From: Verrucomicrobiales bacterium
GTDB lineage: Bacteria > Verrucomicrobiota > Verrucomicrobiia > Verrucomicrobiales > SLCJ01
Reading direction: 5' to 3'
Length of the DNA: 5,609 nt
Assembly (NCBI GenBank): GCA_007125835.1
Contig: SLCJ01000069.1
Span: forward strand, 1 to 5,609
Made by a program: the position numbers and the translations under genes. The notes under the pieces were generated by a model. It searched no databases. It was not told the DNA's origin and was given only the letters and a program-made list of their open reading frames with translations. This document shows, piece by piece, positions 5,150-5,609 of this stretch; position 1 is the stretch's first letter, and every line of letters starts with the position of its first letter.

Positions 5150-5609
5150 ATGAGCATTCATTACCCCTCCGCCAAGCGGCTCACCAATGCAGCCGAATTC
5201 AAACTCGTGGAAGAAACCAAGAAGCCGGCCCTCCGGGCGATGAGCCTTTCGGATCTCTCGACGAGGATCGACAGGGCCCGCAAGCTGGAGGACAAGTGGA
5301 GGCAGACCGCCGTGAAACAGGAGCGGGTGCTCAAAAAGGGCGGCAAGCCGGGAGAGCACGAGCGGACGCTTGCCAAGCGGGCCTTGTTCGCCGAGGTGCG
5401 CGAGATTTTTGAAGAGAGGCTCGCCTTCGCAAAGCAACTGGAATCCGCGCCGACGGCGAAGAAGAAAGCGGGCGCCCGGAAGGCGGCGGCAGCGAAGGCC
5501 CCTGCCACAGAGGCCCCCGTAAAGAAGAAGGCGGCCGCCAAAAAACAGGCGACCAAGAAGGCTCCCGCGAAAAAAGCGGTGGCCAAGAAAGCGGTGGCCA
5601 AGAAAGCGG
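5150..5609 (+). CDS. Basic protein with H1-like Lys/Ala tail, 3' truncated
   Basis: An open frame of 153 codons from ATG 5150 runs off the window without a stop. Residues 1-100 are highly charged and helical-looking, with MSLSDLSTRIDRARKL (31-46) and a long EVREIFEERLAFAKQL-type helix (about 84-99) suggesting an antiparallel coiled coil. From about residue 103 the protein becomes almost pure Lys, Ala, Pro and Thr in AKKA/KKA units, resembling eukaryotic histone H1 tails and bacterial H1-like proteins such as chlamydial Hc1 and Pseudomonas AlgP. Such tails bind DNA non-specifically, so a nucleoid-associated or RNA/DNA-binding role is likely. No Shine-Dalgarno sequence precedes the ATG; the candidate promoter is at 5094-5121. 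It is divergent from pssA. I do not recognise the N-terminal family, and the length of the tail is unknown because the window ends inside it. Confidence 0.75.
   Translation, partial: MSIHYPSAKRLTNAAEFKLVEETKKPALRAMSLSDLSTRIDRARKLEDKWRQTAVKQERVLKKGGKPGEHERTLAKRALFAEVREIFEERLAFAKQLESAPTAKKKAGARKAAAAKAPATEAPVKKKAAAKKQATKKAPAKKAVAKKAVAKKA
5576..5609 (+). repeat. 15-bp in-frame tandem repeat
   Basis: The unit GCGGTGGCCAAGAAA occurs at 5576-5590 and 5591-5605 and starts again at 5606-5609, where the window ends. It encodes AVAKK and keeps frame. Exact DNA identity, rather than only protein similarity, points to recent duplication by slippage or recombination, so tail length probably varies between strains. 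Confidence 0.7.

Noticed and set aside
4955..5437. 160-codon minus-strand frame spanning the pssA start and the divergent gene
   Set aside because: It runs across the intergenic region and antisense to the basic-protein gene, with no coding character.
5161..5601. 146-codon minus-strand frame resembling a hydrophobic Ala/Phe membrane protein
   Set aside because: It is the complement of the Lys/Ala-rich tail (AAG/AAA read as CTT/TTT). The plus-strand frame has better codon use and stays open to the window edge.

Overview
This GC-rich bacterial window holds five recognisable protein genes. Four lie on the minus strand in one tight block read from right to left: a phosphatidylserine synthase (pssA), a protein that looks like an atypical kinase-fold enzyme, an ABC transporter ATPase and its ABC-2-type membrane permease. 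A fifth gene leaves the block divergently on the plus strand and runs off the right edge. It encodes a charged helical domain followed by a histone H1-like lysine/alanine-rich tail. No mobile element, CRISPR array, tRNA or rRNA gene was seen. The organism cannot be named from this window. High GC, several genes without a clear Shine-Dalgarno sequence, and a Lys/Ala-rich basic protein fit several phyla. Verrucomicrobia or a related PVC-group lineage is my impression only.

Layout. Positions 1-220 are non-coding as far as I can tell. They hold two plus-strand terminator-like hairpins and a cluster of strong dyads, so a plus-strand gene probably ends just left of the window and converges on the minus-strand block. 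Positions 221-425 hold short, doubtful minus-strand reading frames just downstream of the permease, including one that reads best if a frameshift is allowed. Then come the permease (422-2095), ATPase (2088-3053), kinase-like protein (3050-4138) and pssA (4161-4997). The 152-base divergent intergenic region (4998-5149) carries a candidate promoter for each direction. The basic protein runs from 5150 past 5609.

The four minus-strand genes overlap by 8 and 4 bases or are separated by 22 bases, so they are very likely co-transcribed from in front of pssA. PssA makes phosphatidylserine, the precursor of phosphatidylethanolamine. The ATPase and permease form a probable ABC exporter. The middle protein carries, in the right order, a candidate beta3 lysine, helix-C glutamate, hinge, a D-x4-N catalytic loop and an IDFD metal-binding motif. 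Membrane-lipid synthesis, a possible phosphotransferase and an exporter in one operon suggest a cell-envelope function. That link is inference.
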